Shown: positions 9,767 through 19,395 of the stretch, one piece after another
Numbering within the stretch: position 1 is the first letter of the stretch
Layout of the letters: each line of letters begins with the position of its first letter
Assembly (NCBI GenBank): GCA_905182275.1
Contig: CAJJAU010000029.1
Location: 1-44,459 of the forward strand
Length of the DNA stretch: 44,459 nucleotides
Source: a gamma proteobacterium HTCC2207
Lineage (GTDB): Bacteria; Pseudomonadota; Gammaproteobacteria; Pseudomonadales; Porticoccaceae
Direction: 5' to 3'
Position numbers and translations under genes: made by a program
Notes under the pieces: model-generated
Databases searched by the model: none
Told to the model about the DNA's origin: nothing
Seen by the model: only the letters and a program-made list of their open reading frames with translations

Positions 9767-10861
9767 TTACGCTTTAGTTAACAGGTGTTTAGCATCGATC
9801 CCATAATGGGCAAAACTGTCAGCCATTAGGTCGAAAACAGTTCCATCGAACTCAGGAATACTTTTATCACTATTATTGGCCGGAGCCACTTGATCGCCCC
9901 ATTTAATGATTCCAGCACCACAAGTTAGCCCAGCACCGAAGGTCGCGGTTAGGATTGTCATTCCCGGCTTGATAGTGCCGTCTGCGAGCGCATCGCATAG
10001 CGCCAGCGGTATGGATGCCGCAGAAGTATTAGCATATTCATCAATACGAACGACAATCTTGTCCATTGAGAAATTAAGGCGTTTTGCAAGAGCTTGGATG
10101 ATTCTAATATTTGCTTGATGAGGGATGAACAAATCAATGTCGTCAGGCGTTAAACCCTCTCGCTCAAGTACGTTAGCAATAGAGTCGCTCATCCCTTTGA
10201 CCGCGCTTTTAAAGATCTCTTGCCCCTCAAAGTTAAGCGATATAAATATATCATCGGTAAAATGCATCGGGGACATACCCCAGCTCGGCAGGTGAAGACA
10301 CTCACGACTATCAGGAATACAACTCATGTGCGACGAGACTAAGCCGACTCTCTCATCAGAAGCCTCTAACAAAACGGCCCCGGCCCCGTCCCCAAACAAG
10401 AAGCATGACTCTCGCTTTTGCCAATCCATAGCCAGTGAAATCCGCTCTGAACCCACCACTAGAGCCTTGCTAATTGAACCCGCTCTTATCATGTCAGTCG
10501 CAACATTTAGGCCATAAAACCAACTAGTACAGGCGGAATTCAAATCAAACGCGGCGGCCTTTTTGGCACCCAGTTCATTTTTAATATAACTAGCCGTATT
10601 GGGACAAATTTCTTCGGCACTGGTGGACCCTAAAATAATTAAATCGATATCCTCAGCGTCTACCGCCGCTGCCGCTAGAGCGCGTTCACATGCCAACCAT
10701 GCCATCTTTCCTGTCGATACATGGGCATAGTGCCGCTGTCTTATACCTGAGCGAGAGAATATCCACTCATCGTTAGTGTCTACTATTTTACCCATATCAT
10801 CATTAGTCATAATAACCGGCGGGACATAGTTTCCCCATCCGGTAATTTTAGCGTATTTCAA
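9767..10861 (-). CDS. Beta-ketoacyl-ACP synthase III (FabH-like)
   Basis: A 364-residue thiolase-fold condensing enzyme. The KAS III triad is present: C111 in NSACTSW, H248 in IPHQANIRI and N278 in EYANTSAASIP. The N-terminus (YAKITGWGNYVPP) and FGDGAGAVLLE are also FabH-like. FabH enzymes start fatty acid chains by joining acyl-CoA to malonyl-ACP. This protein is about 45 residues longer than E. coli FabH at the C-terminus (a tail from about residue 320), so it may be a FabH-like paralogue with another starter acyl group; I therefore give no symbol. The start is TTG, with AGGGG about seven bases upstream and no in-frame ATG before the conserved N-terminus. It sits between rnhB and dnaE, which are normally adjacent, and follows 163 bases of AT-rich DNA that may hold its own promoter. 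Confidence 0.88.
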   Translation of the reverse strand: MKYAKITGWGNYVPPVIMTNDDMGKIVDTNDEWIFSRSGIRQRHYAHVSTGKMAWLACERALAAAAVDAEDIDLIILGSTSAEEICPNTASYIKNELGAKKAAAFDLNSACTSWFYGLNVATDMIRAGSISKALVVGSERISLAMDWQKRESCFLFGDGAGAVLLEASDERVGLVSSHMSCIPDSRECLHLPSWGMSPMHFTDDIFISLNFEGQEIFKSAVKGMSDSIANVLEREGLTPDDIDLFIPHQANIRIIQALAKRLNFSMDKIVVRIDEYANTSAASIPLALCDALADGTIKPGMTILTATFGAGLTCGAGIIKWGDQVAPANNSDKSIPEFDGTVFDLMADSFAHYGIDAKHLLTKA

Positions 10862-11024
10862 ACTTTATCCCCTCAGAACAAAATAATTACATAATCAACC
10901 GAATGTAAAGCTTGTATGTATTTAACTCAAGCACTTACTAGTATTTTCCGAACTTATACTTACAGTCTATTTACAAATAGATAGAAAACCGGGAAAAGAG
11001 CGCAAAAACCAAAAACACCAAGCT
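10862..11024 (-). promoter_or_regulatory. Spacer with possible promoter of the FabH-like gene
   Basis: This is the only sizeable gap in the rnhB-dnaE part of the cluster. On the minus strand, TTGAGT and TACATT are 17 bases apart at about 10906-10934, a modest sigma70-like pair upstream of the TTG start. A small inverted repeat TCTATTT-ac-AAATAGA (10966-10981) is also present, but its two-base loop rules out a normal RNA hairpin of that size. No clear terminator for rnhB is visible. Confidence 0.3.
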
Positions 11025-11636
11025 TTAAAATAGCGGTTCTTGCTCAACCTTCCACTCGTTGCTAACCGGTGCAAATGAGCGCCGATGAATCGCTGTGGGC
11101 CCCAATCGTTGCAGTGCCTCCAGATGCTGAGGCGTTCCGTAGCCTTTATTTGCAGCAAAACCATATCCTGGATATTCACTGTCAAAAGCATGCATTTCGG
11201 CGTCTCGTACGACCTTGGCAATGATTGAAGCTGCGCTGATCACCTCAACACGCCCATCCCCTTTTACCACCGCTTCACTGGCGTATTCCCATTGCGGTAA
11301 TCGATTACCGTCAACAACTACATAATCAGGCTTCAGTGTTAGACCAAGTACCGCGCGACGCATAGCCATTAAGGTTGCCTGTAAAATATTAAAACGATCA
11401 ATCTCTTCTACCGAGGCCCTCCCAACACACCAACATTCCGCCTGCCCAACAATATCATCATAGAGATTTTCTCGCTGTCTCGCGCTCAGTGATTTGGAAT
11501 CGGCTAGACCTTCAATTTGATGATTTTCAGGTAATATAACCGCTGCTGTGACCACATCACCAGCAAGTGGGCCACGTCCCACCTCGTCCACTCCCGCTAG
11601 GCATAAAATACCCTTGGGCCTCACCCAAGGTGTCAT
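11025..11636 (-). CDS. rnhB: Ribonuclease HII
   Basis: A 203-residue enzyme that cuts the RNA strand of RNA/DNA hybrids and removes misinserted ribonucleotides. The DEDD active site is visible: D17 and E18 in [14 protein letters not shown]109 in VVVDGN and D127 in [20 protein letters not shown] is the usual following segment. The start ATG overlaps the lpxB stop as ATGA, a sign of translational coupling. The stop is followed by the spacer in front of the FabH-like gene. Confidence 0.96.
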   Translation of the reverse strand: MTPWVRPKGILCLAGVDEVGRGPLAGDVVTAAVILPENHQIEGLADSKSLSARQRENLYDDIVGQAECWCVGRASVEEIDRFNILQATLMAMRRAVLGLTLKPDYVVVDGNRLPQWEYASEAVVKGDGRVEVISAASIIAKVVRDAEMHAFDSEYPGYGFAANKGYGTPQHLEALQRLGPTAIHRRSFAPVSNEWKVEQEPLF

Positions 11637-12775
11637 GAGGATACCAACTGATGAATAGCTTCAGCCGCGATAGCAGCAGAATCCATATCAAGGAGCTTGT
11701 GCAGCCTATCAAATTGCTCAATCAGTGGTTTATTTTTATCAGTATCAAGCGCATCGATTATCGCAGCGGTTAAAGCCTCTACTGTTGCATCGGACTGTAT
11801 TAATTCAGGGACTAACATTTCACCCGCCAAAAGATTGGGAATAGACACAAAGGGGGTTTTGATAAACGGAGCAACCAAAGCATGAGTAATCGCCCCTAAC
11901 CGATAGCTAACTACCATTGGTTTTTTAAACAACATTGCTTCCAAAGCGGTAGTTCCAGAGGCCAAAAGGACCGCGTCCGAACTCGCCATAGCGAGGTGTG
12001 ATTGCTGTCGCAGTAGCTTTATGTTGAGGTGCTTGTAGCACGACAGAATTCCTTTAAGCTGCTCATATCTAGCCTCGTTTGCAGCAGGAATAACCAGCTG
12101 TAGCCCGGGTACTGAATCTCCTGCGCGCTCAGCTACCGCTATAAATAATTCTGCTAAAAGCGCAACCTCACCTGCCCTACTGCCAGGCATAAGACATAAA
12201 ACAGGTTTGTCGCTAATAAGTTCCAATTGTTTCTTGGCCGCTAGCCTATTTGATCTCATAGGAATCTGGCGAGCTAGCGGGTGACCGACAAAACGCACAG
12301 GGATCTGACTCTCCGAATAAAACTCTGCCTCAAAGGGCAGCAGCGTCAACATTAGATCAACGGCTTTTTTAATCGTTTTAATCCGCCCCTGACGCCATGC
12401 CCAAACCGACGGGCTTACGTAATGCACGGTTTTAACCCCAGCACGATGTAATTTAAGCTCTATATTGGTATTAAAATCAGGTGAATCTATACCCACAAAT
12501 GCCAGGGGCGGCGATTCCTTATACCGGTCTACAATCGCCCTGCGAATACGCAGTAACTCTGGAAGACGCTTTAAAGGCTCTATCAAGCCCATCACTGACA
12601 AGCGCTCCATACTGAATAAGGAGTAAAAGCCCTCTGCCTGCATTTTTGGACCACCAATACCTTCAAAAATGGCATCAGGATAGATCGTTTTTAGACCACG
12701 AATTAAATCAGCGCCAAGCAGATCTCCGGAAGTCTCTCCGGCAACCATGGCAAAAACAGGGGAATTAGAACTCAT
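11633..12775 (-). CDS. lpxB: Lipid-A-disaccharide synthase LpxB
   Basis: A 380-residue GT19 glycosyltransferase. It joins 2,3-diacylglucosamine-1-phosphate to UDP-2,3-diacylglucosamine, giving the lipid A disaccharide at the inner face of the inner membrane. Family marks are [13 protein letters not shown] (about residues 12-24), GIDSPDFN (D97, D100), [13 protein letters not shown] (119-131), [10 protein letters not shown] and the C-terminal [20 protein letters not shown] region (the nucleotide-sugar site). It starts four bases after lpxA ends and overlaps rnhB by four bases, so it lies inside one tightly packed lpxD-fabZ-lpxA-lpxB-rnhB run. Confidence 0.97.
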   Translation of the reverse strand: MSSNSPVFAMVAGETSGDLLGADLIRGLKTIYPDAIFEGIGGPKMQAEGFYSLFSMERLSVMGLIEPLKRLPELLRIRRAIVDRYKESPPLAFVGIDSPDFNTNIELKLHRAGVKTVHYVSPSVWAWRQGRIKTIKKAVDLMLTLLPFEAEFYSESQIPVRFVGHPLARQIPMRSNRLAAKKQLELISDKPVLCLMPGSRAGEVALLAELFIAVAERAGDSVPGLQLVIPAANEARYEQLKGILSCYKHLNIKLLRQQSHLAMASSDAVLLASGTTALEAMLFKKPMVVSYRLGAITHALVAPFIKTPFVSIPNLLAGEMLVPELIQSDATVEALTAAIIDALDTDKNKPLIEQFDRLHKLLDMDSAAIAAEAIHQLVSS

Positions 12776-12778
12776 ACG

Positions 12779-13546
12779 CTAGCGAATGATGCCGCGAGTC
12801 GAGCGCTCAACAGAATCAATGAACATGGTTATCACCGGATCGTCGCCAAGATCGGCAATAGTCCTGACAGCCTCTTCCAAGCGTAAACCTCGTCGATACA
12901 AGATCTTATAAGCTTTGTTAGCCATTGCAATTTGTTCCACTGAGAAGTTCCGACGTTTTAACCCCTCGCGGTTAATAGTCCTCGGCTCTGCAGGACTGCC
13001 CGAAACCGTCACATACGCCGGAACGTCATGGTAAACGAATGCTGCTGGCCCAATAAAACAATGAGCGCCCAAACTGACATACTGATGAATCATGGCGAAC
13101 CCAGATAAAATTGACCAATCTCCAACATGCACATGCCCTGCAACCGCAGCATTATTGGTCATAACAACATGATTGCCTATCACGCAATCATGTCCGACAT
13201 GGACATACGCCATAAAAAGATTATCACTGCCAATGACTGTCTCTCCATTGTCTTGGACAGTTCCACGATGAATGGTGACCCCTTCCCTAATCGTATTATT
13301 ATCCCCGATTACCAATCGAGTGGGTTCTCCCTTATATTTTAGGTCTGGCGTATCTTCTCCAACGCTTGAAAATTGATAAATGGTATTGCCACTGCCTATT
13401 ACTGTTGGGCCTTTAATGACCACATGTGACGCTATATTGCAGTTATCACCAATCTCTACATTAGCCCCGATAGTCGTCCAGGGGCCAACAGTGACGTCTT
13501 TTCCAATCACCGCGGAAGGATCAATAACTGCACTTTCATGAATCAC
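12779..13546 (-). CDS. lpxA: UDP-N-acetylglucosamine acyltransferase LpxA
   Basis: A 255-residue left-handed beta-helix acyltransferase, the first enzyme of lipid A synthesis. It puts an R-3-hydroxyacyl chain from acyl-ACP on the 3-OH of UDP-GlcNAc. Hexapeptide repeats begin at IHESAVIDPSAVIG. H119 in YVHVGHDCVIG corresponds to the catalytic His125 of E. coli. The C-terminus GLKRRNFSVEQI and STRGIIR are the usual helical tail. The start is GTG and overlaps the fabZ stop as GTGA. I could not decide the acyl-chain length from the ruler residues by eye. Confidence 0.96.
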   Translation of the reverse strand: MIHESAVIDPSAVIGKDVTVGPWTTIGANVEIGDNCNIASHVVIKGPTVIGSGNTIYQFSSVGEDTPDLKYKGEPTRLVIGDNNTIREGVTIHRGTVQDNGETVIGSDNLFMAYVHVGHDCVIGNHVVMTNNAAVAGHVHVGDWSILSGFAMIHQYVSLGAHCFIGPAAFVYHDVPAYVTVSGSPAEPRTINREGLKRRNFSVEQIAMANKAYKILYRRGLRLEEAVRTIADLGDDPVITMFIDSVERSTRGIIR

Positions 13547-13989
13547 TGAAATTTTTCTCTATCTCTATAAGCGCACAACAAAGTTGCGGCGCAGGCGATC
13601 TCACCATCCACAGTAGCAACTGTTTTAAACCTCCAGATATTGCGTTTTACCGCCTCAACCTCTGAAGACAACATTAATTTATCGCCAGGCACTACGGGTC
13701 TCTTGAATCTTACTTTATCAACCCCGGCAAACAAGTATAGCTTGCCATCGTCTGCGGTAGTGCCAGTGGACAAGAACCCCAGAATGCCGGACGCTTGGGC
13801 AAGAGCCTCAATCGTCATCACTCCGGGAAATATAGGCGCACCGGGAAAGTGTCCGTTAAAGACCTCTTCATTCACAGTAATGTTTTTGTATGCCAAGATA
13901 CGCTCGTTTGGTACATACTCAACCACTCGATCCACTAACAACATAGGATATCGGTGCGGAAGTAGACCCATTATTTCATTAACATTCAT
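13543..13989 (-). CDS. fabZ: 3-hydroxyacyl-ACP dehydratase FabZ
   Basis: A 148-residue hot-dog fold dehydratase that removes water from 3-hydroxyacyl-ACP in fatty acid elongation, in competition with LpxA and LpxD for the same substrate. LLPHRYPMLLVDR, catalytic H47 in GHFPGAPIFPG and E61 in MTIEALAQ are visible. I start the gene at the ATG at 13989, with GGGA six bases upstream. Reading from an upstream TTG at 14001 would add only four residues, and that TTG overlaps the ribosome-binding site. It lies between lpxD and lpxA, the standard order. Confidence 0.95.
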   Translation of the reverse strand: MNVNEIMGLLPHRYPMLLVDRVVEYVPNERILAYKNITVNEEVFNGHFPGAPIFPGVMTIEALAQASGILGFLSTGTTADDGKLYLFAGVDKVRFKRPVVPGDKLMLSSEVEAVKRNIWRFKTVATVDGEIACAATLLCAYRDREKFQ

Positions 13990-14064
13990 AAACGTTCCCA
14001 ATTGCTTTTATAGATGGACAGTCCGCCCTTTAATTTTCCCAGTCAGCCCAATGTGTAATCGATT

Positions 14065-15081
14065 TTATTGCTCAAGCTTTTTTACACGTCGAGCCAGCGC
14101 ATCTAATTGTCCAATTCGTACGGAGTTTTTACGCCATTCTGTCGTGGGCATCATCGGCGTAGAACCTGAGGAGTAGGACCCTGGCTCGGAAATCGATTTA
14201 GTCACTAATGTGCGTGCAGTTAGCTGCACATTGTCACACACAGTCACGTGCCCAACAATGCAGGCATCACCACCCATGATGCAATACCGGCCTACCTTTG
14301 CGCTACCGGCCAAGCCAGAGTACGAGGCCATAGCTGTATGATCACCCACCACGGCGTTGTGAGCTATCTGAACATGGTTATCCAGTTTAACGCCGTCACC
14401 CAACTTGGTGTCTGATAAAGCGCCTCTATCAACAGTAGTACAGGCACCAATCTCCACGTCATTGCCTATTGTGACACCACCAATTTGGTGTATTTTTTCC
14501 CAACTGCGGTCCGGCTTAGGTGCTATACCAAAACCATCCGCGCCGATCACACTGCCGCTATGAATACGAACCTGCTCACCAATTCTCACGTCGTGGTAGA
14601 TTGATACATTAGCCGCGATATAACCATTTGAACCTATAGACGATCTTGCACCAATATAGCTATTGGCAGCAATATGACAACCTGAGGCAATCTCAGCACC
14701 CGCTTCTATAACAACATTTGGCCCGATATAGACATCCTTAGCCACTATAGCACTCGAATCTATAACGGCACTGGGGTGAATCAATGCAGGTTTTAAAGTT
14801 GACGTCTCGAACCAGCTAGAAATACGGGCATAGGCAAGATAAGGTTGGTCAACGATTAAGCAGTTACCCTTAAAATCGGCTGCTTTATCAGCAGTCAATA
14901 TCACTGCCGAGGCGCGCGTCTCAGATAGTTGTTTTGCATACTTGGGATTGGCTAAAAAAGCCAACTGACCCTCACCCGCTTCTTGCAGCGTGCTTAGGCC
15001 AGTTATTCTTAGCTCAGACTCACCCCTGATCTCTGCTTCGAGATAGGCGGCTATTTCACTCAGCGAAAACTCGACACTCAT
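14065..15081 (-). CDS. lpxD: UDP-3-O-acylglucosamine N-acyltransferase LpxD
   Basis: A 338-residue enzyme adding the second hydroxyacyl chain, at the 2-amino position, in the third step of lipid A synthesis. It has an N-terminal uridine-binding domain of about 100 residues (including GQLAFLANPKYAKQL), then a left-handed beta-helix of hexapeptide repeats. H241 in QIAHNAVVGDH matches the catalytic His239 of E. coli. The C-terminus (TTEWRKNSVRIGQLDALARRVKKLEQ in part) is the helical tail seen in the family. It starts nine bases after skp and is followed by a 75-base gap before fabZ. Confidence 0.96.
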   Translation of the reverse strand: MSVEFSLSEIAAYLEAEIRGESELRITGLSTLQEAGEGQLAFLANPKYAKQLSETRASAVILTADKAADFKGNCLIVDQPYLAYARISSWFETSTLKPALIHPSAVIDSSAIVAKDVYIGPNVVIEAGAEIASGCHIAANSYIGARSSIGSNGYIAANVSIYHDVRIGEQVRIHSGSVIGADGFGIAPKPDRSWEKIHQIGGVTIGNDVEIGACTTVDRGALSDTKLGDGVKLDNHVQIAHNAVVGDHTAMASYSGLAGSAKVGRYCIMGGDACIVGHVTVCDNVQLTARTLVTKSISEPGSYSSGSTPMMPTTEWRKNSVRIGQLDALARRVKKLEQ

Positions 15082-15090
15082 AAAAGGCCA

Positions 15091-15627
15091 TTATTTCTCT
15101 TCATTAACTGCGTTTGTCTTTTGATTTAGACGGTCAACTACCTTTGCCGTAAGGTTGTTCTCAGCACTAGCAGATAAAACTGATTCAGCTCGTAGCAACA
15201 AGGTAACACCTTCCTCTTGTATCACTTCGGTAAGCGCCTGCTGAAATACCTGAGACAAATCCTGTAATACTTTCTGCTGCAATTGCTTTTGCTCACCTTG
15301 AATTTTCTGCACCGCTAAGTCGTAGTCGGCTTTCGCATAGGACATTCTCTTCTGATGTCCAGCGGCCTCCTCTGCAGACCAAGTTAGGCGTTTCGCTTCA
15401 GCTTCTTTAGACATTGCTTGTAAATCTGCCGCAGAGCCTTCGGCTTTAGCCTTTAACGCTACAAAATCTGCACTTTCGATCGACTGCTTAACACTCGCCT
15501 GCGCATAATCAGAGGCAAACATAGCCTGCTGTACATCAATTATTGCAATTTTGTCCTCGGCAGAAGCGACCGACGAAAAACCCAGTACAGCAACTAACAG
15601 TAAAACGAACCCTTTCAAATTTCTCAC
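15091..15627 (-). CDS. skp: Periplasmic chaperone Skp/OmpH
   Basis: A 178-residue secreted chaperone that holds unfolded outer-membrane proteins on the way to BamA. A signal peptide is clear (a hydrophobic run from residue 7, cleavage after VASA, before EDK). The mature part starts with KIAIIDVQQAMF, the OmpH signature, and continues as long charged helices predicted to form the tentacle coiled coils (EAKRLTWSAEEAAGHQKRM and onward). The start is GTG with GGAG seven to eight bases upstream. It lies directly after bamA, as in other gammaproteobacteria. Confidence 0.93.
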   Translation of the reverse strand: MRNLKGFVLLLVAVLGFSSVASAEDKIAIIDVQQAMFASDYAQASVKQSIESADFVALKAKAEGSAADLQAMSKEAEAKRLTWSAEEAAGHQKRMSYAKADYDLAVQKIQGEQKQLQQKVLQDLSQVFQQALTEVIQEEGVTLLLRAESVLSASAENNLTAKVVDRLNQKTNAVNEEK

Positions 15628-15653
15628 AACACTTCTCCAAACCTAATATTAAA

Positions 15654-17978
15654 TTAAAATTGATTTCCCAGCGAAAACTGGAAAACTTCTGTTTGATCAG
15701 CCTCATTTGAATTAAGGGGTTTGGCGATACTAAAAGTAATCGGACCAAAACCGCTTAACCAAGTTGCACCCAGACCGACCGAGTAACGCAGCTCACCCTC
15801 TTCAGGGCTATAACAATTTACCTCAAGATCACCACATTTGGTATTAAAAACATTACCTGCGTCAAAAAATATCGCTGACTGGACAGAGCGTTGATCTTTA
15901 ACAAACGGTAGAGGGAAAATAACCTCAGCACCTAAGACAATCTGAACATTACCACCCACTGGGCGAGCTCGAGAGTATCCCTGAGACATACTATTCTGGG
16001 GCCCTAGTGAGTATTTCTCATAACCCCTAACGGAGCCCAAACCACCGGCATAAAAATTCTTAAAGAATGGCATTTGGCTAGTGTCGCCAAAACTTTCACC
16101 ATACCCAAGATCGGCTTTTAACTTGAGTGTAAAGTCCCGTGTCAGCCCGCGTAGATGCGTCGCCTTATAGGTCAGTTTAAAAAACTCCAACCCCGACCCT
16201 GGCATAGCCAAATCAATACCAAGTCGCTGTGATGTTCCACGAGTAGCAAAGATTCCTCGATTCAATGTAGATTTGACCCAATTGATGTTGAAATTAAGCG
16301 AACGGAACCAATCACCATTAGCTGCAACAAAGTCTTCGATAACCGGGGAGCTCGTATAGTCGCCCAGATCTAACTCTAGCTCCTCAAAGGTGAAACCAAA
16401 CCCGATGCGCTGCACCTCAGATACGGGGTAGCTCCAAGTGACACTTGCACCCTTAGTATTTTGAGAAAACGGCTGCAACCTAAGTTTACTATAATCGGTC
16501 TCTCGTAAATAAATGCTGTAGCCGGCACTCACGCCATCGACTGTAAAGTAAGGCTCAGAATAACTGAAATTAAGCGAGCTCTGGTATGCGCTCTTATTGA
16601 TACCAACACCCACCTGCTTACCTGTGCCGAAAAAGTTATTTTCAGTCAGGTTAGCACCCAACTGCAAACCGTAGCCCTGCGAATAACCCAGATTAGCTCC
16701 CACCGAGCCGGAGGGTTGCTCCTCTACGGTGTAGACTACATCAATCTGATCATTAGTTCCCGCAACTGGAATGTTTTCTACGCTCACTTCCTTAAAGAAA
16801 CCCACCCGCTCTAAGCGAACTTTAGACATCTCAATAAGCGCGTTATTAGCCGAGCCACCTTCCATTTGGCGCATCTCACGCCTCAAGACAGAATCGGCTG
16901 TTTTGGTGTTCCCCCGGAACTCGATACGTCTTACATAGGCGCGCATACCGGGCTTCACCAAAAAAGTGACAGTAGCCGTTTTGGTATCTTCATCAATCTC
17001 AGGATACCCTTCAACTTCGGCAAATGTGTATCCCTCATTACCTAGTCGCCGCGTTATGTAGTCGCTGGACGCTGTCATCAATGCCTGGGAGAATATGACC
17101 CCTTCCCGCAACAGGACCAGCGCACGAGCCTGAATTTCAGGAATAATAATGTCACCGGCCAGATCTATACCACTAATCGTGTAAACATCCCCCTCATCAA
17201 CATTAATGGTAATGAAAACAGACTCTTTGTCGGGGCTTACCGAGACCTGTGTGCTGAGCACTTGAAACTTTAGATAGCCTCTGTCCAAATACCAACTTTC
17301 AAGGGTTTCTAAATCTCCCGACAGCTTTTCTCTAGAATACTTGTCATCGCTGGTAATCCATGACAACCAGCCAGTTCTATTTTGTTCAAATTGCTCAAGA
17401 AGAGTCGGCTCGGCAAAATTACTATTACCGACAATATTAATATGGCGAATTTTAGCGACATCACCCTCATCAATATCGATGTTGACGGCAACTCGATTAC
17501 GCGGAAGCTCTTTAACTTCAGTTTGCACAAGCGCACCATAGCGCCCTTGGGAAACATACTGTCTTTGTAATTCTTGGCTCATACCCTCCAAAATTACTTG
17601 ACGGAAAATTTGACCCTCGGCCAACCCATTATCGCGGAGAGCGTCCATCAACTGGTCGGTTTCGATCGCCTTATTACCTTCAATGTTGATTTCAGTTACC
17701 GCTGGGCGCTCCACCAGACCAATGACCAAAATGCCATTCTCGCGAGCCATAATGACATCAGCAAAATAGCCCGTTCGGAAAAGCGATCTTGTCGCTTCTC
17801 GGACCGTGGTGTCATCAGCGGTATCACCCACACTGATTGGCAGTGCAGCAAATACTGTCCCCGCAGACACACGCTGAAGGCCCTCAATGCGTATATCTGA
17901 AACCTGAAAATCGTCAGCATAAGACACAGTAGACGTCATCAAAAACAATACAATCAAACCAATTAGCAGTTGCTTCAT
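15654..17978 (-). CDS. bamA: Outer membrane assembly factor BamA
   Basis: A 774-residue Omp85 protein, the core of the BAM complex that folds beta-barrels into the outer membrane. A signal peptide ends at VSYA, before DDFQVSDI. Five POTRA domains follow (about residues 24-420), each showing the I-x-I-x-G-N type pattern, for example NIEGNKAIETDQL and RRIEFRGNTKTADSVL. The barrel starts near SVGANLGYSQGYG. The loop-6 motif appears as VRGYEKYSLGP (VRGF/Y type). The chain ends in Phe (FSLGNQF), the normal C-terminal insertion signal. It lies 40 bases after rseP and 26 before skp. Confidence 0.97.
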   Translation of the reverse strand: MKQLLIGLIVLFLMTSTVSYADDFQVSDIRIEGLQRVSAGTVFAALPISVGDTADDTTVREATRSLFRTGYFADVIMARENGILVIGLVERPAVTEINIEGNKAIETDQLMDALRDNGLAEGQIFRQVILEGMSQELQRQYVSQGRYGALVQTEVKELPRNRVAVNIDIDEGDVAKIRHINIVGNSNFAEPTLLEQFEQNRTGWLSWITSDDKYSREKLSGDLETLESWYLDRGYLKFQVLSTQVSVSPDKESVFITINVDEGDVYTISGIDLAGDIIIPEIQARALVLLREGVIFSQALMTASSDYITRRLGNEGYTFAEVEGYPEIDEDTKTATVTFLVKPGMRAYVRRIEFRGNTKTADSVLRREMRQMEGGSANNALIEMSKVRLERVGFFKEVSVENIPVAGTNDQIDVVYTVEEQPSGSVGANLGYSQGYGLQLGANLTENNFFGTGKQVGVGINKSAYQSSLNFSYSEPYFTVDGVSAGYSIYLRETDYSKLRLQPFSQNTKGASVTWSYPVSEVQRIGFGFTFEELELDLGDYTSSPVIEDFVAANGDWFRSLNFNINWVKSTLNRGIFATRGTSQRLGIDLAMPGSGLEFFKLTYKATHLRGLTRDFTLKLKADLGYGESFGDTSQMPFFKNFYAGGLGSVRGYEKYSLGPQNSMSQGYSRARPVGGNVQIVLGAEVIFPLPFVKDQRSVQSAIFFDAGNVFNTKCGDLEVNCYSPEEGELRYSVGLGATWLSGFGPITFSIAKPLNSNEADQTEVFQFSLGNQF

Positions 17979-18018
17979 TAAAATCTATAACCCTAGTGAG
18001 GAAGTGATGTAAGAGAAC

Positions 18019-19395
18019 TCAAAATGGACGCATGAGATCATTAAATGTGGCAAATACCATCAAGCTTATAAGCATTGCAAACCCTGCCTTATAGCCAGCA
18101 AGTTGAATCCGTTCAGAGACTGGAGATCCTTTTATTACTTCGACCAAAATGAACACTATGTGGCCCCCATCTAAGACGGGAATAGGCATCAGGTTCATCA
18201 CGCCAAGCATTATACTCAGAATAGCGACAAAGCGGATAAAATTATCCATGCCCGAACGTGCAGTATCACCCGCGACTTTAGCAATGGTGATCGGTCCACT
18301 CAGATTTTTAGGACTGAGGTTACCAGAGACTAACTTACCAACCGATTTAACGACAAAAATACAGTTATCAACAACCTCTTGAAATGCCCTGGGTATAGCG
18401 CTGAGAGGGCCATATTCAATTTCTGTTATCAGCGATTCTGGGTAGGTAACACTCGAAGATAACTGGATACCTAACTGCCCGACTTTCCTGCCTTCTCTCA
18501 TGACACTCTCTGGAGTGGCATATATATCTAGATTACTGACAGCTCCATCCGCATCAAGCCTTTCAATACTTAACTTGAGAGACTCATTGGTACTCTCAGA
18601 AATCTGGTCAATAAATACACTAACCGAGGTTATGGCAACATCATTAACCGCCATGAGCTGATCATTCGCCAATAAGCCTGCTCTATCACCTGCAGCGGCC
18701 TCAACAACTTTGGAAATAGACAGTGAATCAAGAACAAAAGGCGGTGAGATCCCAAGTGTTCTAAGCGGCATAGGTGCTTCTTCTTTAGCTAACCAGTCAA
18801 CAACCGGGACAAGTAGCTCATAGCGAATAGCACTATCAGGATAAGTCACTGAAAAAGGAATATTGCCGCTAGTCCCAATATAGTCGAATAACTCTCGGGA
18901 CACAGATGCCCATGAATCCGTCGGATTACCGGCAATATCGACGATCTCCATACCCGATTCAAAACCGGATTGTTGGGCAATTGATGTAGGCTTAACTTCG
19001 CCAATCACTGGCGTCAAACCGCGCTCGCCCCCTAGAAAAATGAACCAAAAAATCACCCCAGCCAGCAAGAAGTTGGCTATTGGACCCGCGCTGATTATTG
19101 CCAAGCGCTGTAAAGGACTTTTCCTATTAAAGGCGAAAGGAGCATCCTCGGGTGCTACGTCACCCACACGCTCATCAAGCATCCTAACGTAGCCCCCTAG
19201 AGGCAGAATGGCGAAAATAAATTCGGTACCCTGTTTGTCATGCCACTTGAAAAGCGCTTTTCCAAAGCCAATAGAAAACTGCTCTACACGCACACCACAG
19301 CGCCGAGCCACCCAAAAATGACCGAACTCGTGAAAGGTCACTAATGTGCCAAGTGCAATAAACGTATAAAAAATCGTCAAACTTATATCCAGCAT
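18019..19395 (-). CDS. rseP: Site-2 zinc metalloprotease RseP
   Basis: A 458-residue inner-membrane protease that makes the second cut in anti-sigma factor RseA and so releases sigma E during envelope stress; it also clears signal peptides. The zinc site is HEFGH (H22, E23, H26) in the first membrane segment and D409 in NLMPIPVLDGGH near the C-terminus. Two PDZ domains lie between (about residues 115-200 and 205-290). The gene starts one base away from the ispC stop, as usual for the ispC-rseP-bamA run. Confidence 0.96.
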   Translation of the reverse strand: MLDISLTIFYTFIALGTLVTFHEFGHFWVARRCGVRVEQFSIGFGKALFKWHDKQGTEFIFAILPLGGYVRMLDERVGDVAPEDAPFAFNRKSPLQRLAIISAGPIANFLLAGVIFWFIFLGGERGLTPVIGEVKPTSIAQQSGFESGMEIVDIAGNPTDSWASVSRELFDYIGTSGNIPFSVTYPDSAIRYELLVPVVDWLAKEEAPMPLRTLGISPPFVLDSLSISKVVEAAAGDRAGLLANDQLMAVNDVAITSVSVFIDQISESTNESLKLSIERLDADGAVSNLDIYATPESVMREGRKVGQLGIQLSSSVTYPESLITEIEYGPLSAIPRAFQEVVDNCIFVVKSVGKLVSGNLSPKNLSGPITIAKVAGDTARSGMDNFIRFVAILSIMLGVMNLMPIPVLDGGHIVFILVEVIKGSPVSERIQLAGYKAGFAMLISLMVFATFNDLMRPF

